A stretch of DNA of 5,305 nucleotides from Clostridia bacterium (GTDB lineage Bacteria; Bacillota; Clostridia; Oscillospirales; RGIG7773). The notes beneath the pieces are model-generated. The model searched no databases, was not told the DNA's origin, and worked only from the letters and a program-made list of their open reading frames with translations. The DNA is taken from the NCBI GenBank assembly GCA_017554835.1, contig JAFZHO010000027.1:1-5305 (forward strand), read 5' to 3'. Shown in pieces: positions 4,458 to 5,305 of the stretch. Each line of letters starts with the position of its first letter. Within the stretch, counting starts at the first letter, position 1. The translations under genes and the position numbers were made by a program.

Positions 4458-5305
4458 ATGAAAAGTTTTTATATAAAAGATTATATTCAAAAGGGAATTT
4501 CTCATAGTGATAGCATAGAAAAATGCTTTGCCGAGGCAAATAAGGAAAAGGGCGAAAAAACTATTATTTTTGATGGAATGGATTATTTTATTGATAAGGC
4601 AATTCTACTTTCATCTGATACCAGAGTTATTATCGATAACTGCACCATTAAGCAGAATGATTACGTTTTTGATAATATTTTTCGCGGGGATAACCTTCTT
4701 ATAAACGGAATTGACCCTTATAGAGAGCCACTTGAGGTTTATCCTATTTCCAATATAAAAATTATGGGAACGGGAAACGCAAAAACAGTGGGAACGGATA
4801 AACGCCGAAAAGGTTATCATCCTTTTTTCAAGGAAGAGCAGGAAATGGTAGGGGATAACTGGGGTTATAGGACTCATATGTTTTCCTTTTCCAATTGTGA
4901 TGGTATAGAGATTTCGGGGCTAAAGCTACGGCAGACTATGGGTTGGGCAACAAGCTTTGATAGCTGCAAAAACGGTCATATTCACGACCTTGATATAATT
5001 TCCAATGTTCATACGGGGGACGGCGTTGATATAAGGTCGGGTTGTAGTTATTTCGTGGTTGAAAATATCAGAGGAAAAACCTCAGACGATTCCGTTGCCT
5101 GCACCGCTCTTTCAAGAGGAAAGCAGCAAAGAGAATTTTCAAGATATTTATCGGTGGCCGAGCCATATAACTCTTCTCACGAGGGGATAAACTGCGATAT
5201 TCATCATATAAAAATCAGAAATATAAAAACGGGAGGCAGATACCATGGGGTAATATGTCTTACCGCCTTTGGAAATCAGATTCACGATATTGAAATTTCT
5301 GATAT
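4458..5305 (+). CDS. Right-handed beta-helix protein, GH28/pectin-lyase-like (partial)
   Basis: The open frame runs from the ATG at 4458 off the window end without a stop, giving 282 codons so far. There is no signal peptide, so it is probably cytoplasmic. The N-terminal DSIEKCFAEANKEKGEKTIIF (18-38) with the following strands resembles the start of pectate-lyase-superfamily beta-helices. Repeated short coils of the type I-x-I-x-N/G follow (ISNIKIMGTG 98-107, CDGIEISGLKL 147-157, KNGHIHDLDIISN 171-183, IHHIKIRNIKTGG 248-260). HTGDGVDIRSG (185-195) and SDDS (209-212) align with the NTD and DD catalytic motifs of glycoside hydrolase family 28, and YHG (262-264) may stand in for its GHG motif. 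The NTD position reads TGD, which makes activity or specificity uncertain. It could be a cytoplasmic exo-acting glycosidase for oligosaccharides. It is divergent from nagB, but a shared pathway is only inferred. Confidence 0.85.
   Translation, partial: MKSFYIKDYIQKGISHSDSIEKCFAEANKEKGEKTIIFDGMDYFIDKAILLSSDTRVIIDNCTIKQNDYVFDNIFRGDNLLINGIDPYREPLEVYPISNIKIMGTGNAKTVGTDKRRKGYHPFFKEEQEMVGDNWGYRTHMFSFSNCDGIEISGLKLRQTMGWATSFDSCKNGHIHDLDIISNVHTGDGVDIRSGCSYFVVENIRGKTSDDSVACTALSRGKQQREFSRYLSVAEPYNSSHEGINCDIHHIKIRNIKTGGRYHGVICLTAFGNQIHDIEISD

Noticed and set aside
4314..4877. Minus-strand open frames over the divergent promoters and beta-helix gene
   Set aside because: They overlap two strong promoters or the coding strand of the beta-helix gene and have no start signals.

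Overview
The window looks like a chromosomal piece of a low-to-moderate GC Bacillota bacterium, most likely a gut-type member of class Clostridia (Oscillospirales/Ruminococcaceae is my best guess). The reasons are tRNA genes with encoded CCA ends, strong AGGAGG ribosome binding sites, near-consensus SigA-type promoters, a short Bacillus-like NagB, a TPR plus DUF4037 gene pair, and an array of small hairpins joined by ATTTCACC linkers of a kind I associate with gut Clostridia. The taxonomy is inference; nothing here proves a genus.

Layout. Positions 25-189 hold two plus-strand tRNA genes, Thr(UGU) and Tyr(GUA), closed by a strong intrinsic terminator (189-224). Positions 228-402 contain no credible gene. 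They hold a dense array of small hairpins spaced about 21-25 bp apart and joined by the octamer ATTTCA(C/T)C or its complement. An extended -10 promoter (443-471) then drives a plus-strand pair: a 125-residue zinc-ribbon protein with one C-terminal membrane helix, and a 259-residue RDD-family membrane protein with an extra C-terminal soluble domain. These two genes look AT-richer than the rest. A 17-bp bidirectional terminator (1725-1762) separates them from the convergent genes on the right.

On the minus strand, a TPR protein gene (3427-2693) overlaps by 14 bp a gene for a DUF4037 nucleotidyltransferase-fold protein (2706-1765). They form a two-gene operon whose promoter sits against the terminator of the next gene upstream. 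That gene is nagB (4248-3514), glucosamine-6-phosphate deaminase, which feeds amino-sugar carbon into glycolysis as fructose-6-phosphate. It has a perfect consensus promoter, TTGACA-17-TATAAT.

Divergent from nagB, and from its own good promoter, starts a plus-strand gene for a right-handed beta-helix protein of the pectin-lyase/GH28-like type (4458 to beyond the window end). It has no signal peptide, so a cytoplasmic role on imported saccharides is possible. The nagB/beta-helix divergon suggests a carbohydrate-use theme at the right end, but no specific pathway can be fixed from this window.

The most unusual items are the hairpin array with mutually exclusive pairings, the non-standard elbow residues in both tRNAs, the zinc-ribbon/RDD membrane pair, and the uncharacterised TPR-DUF4037 pair.
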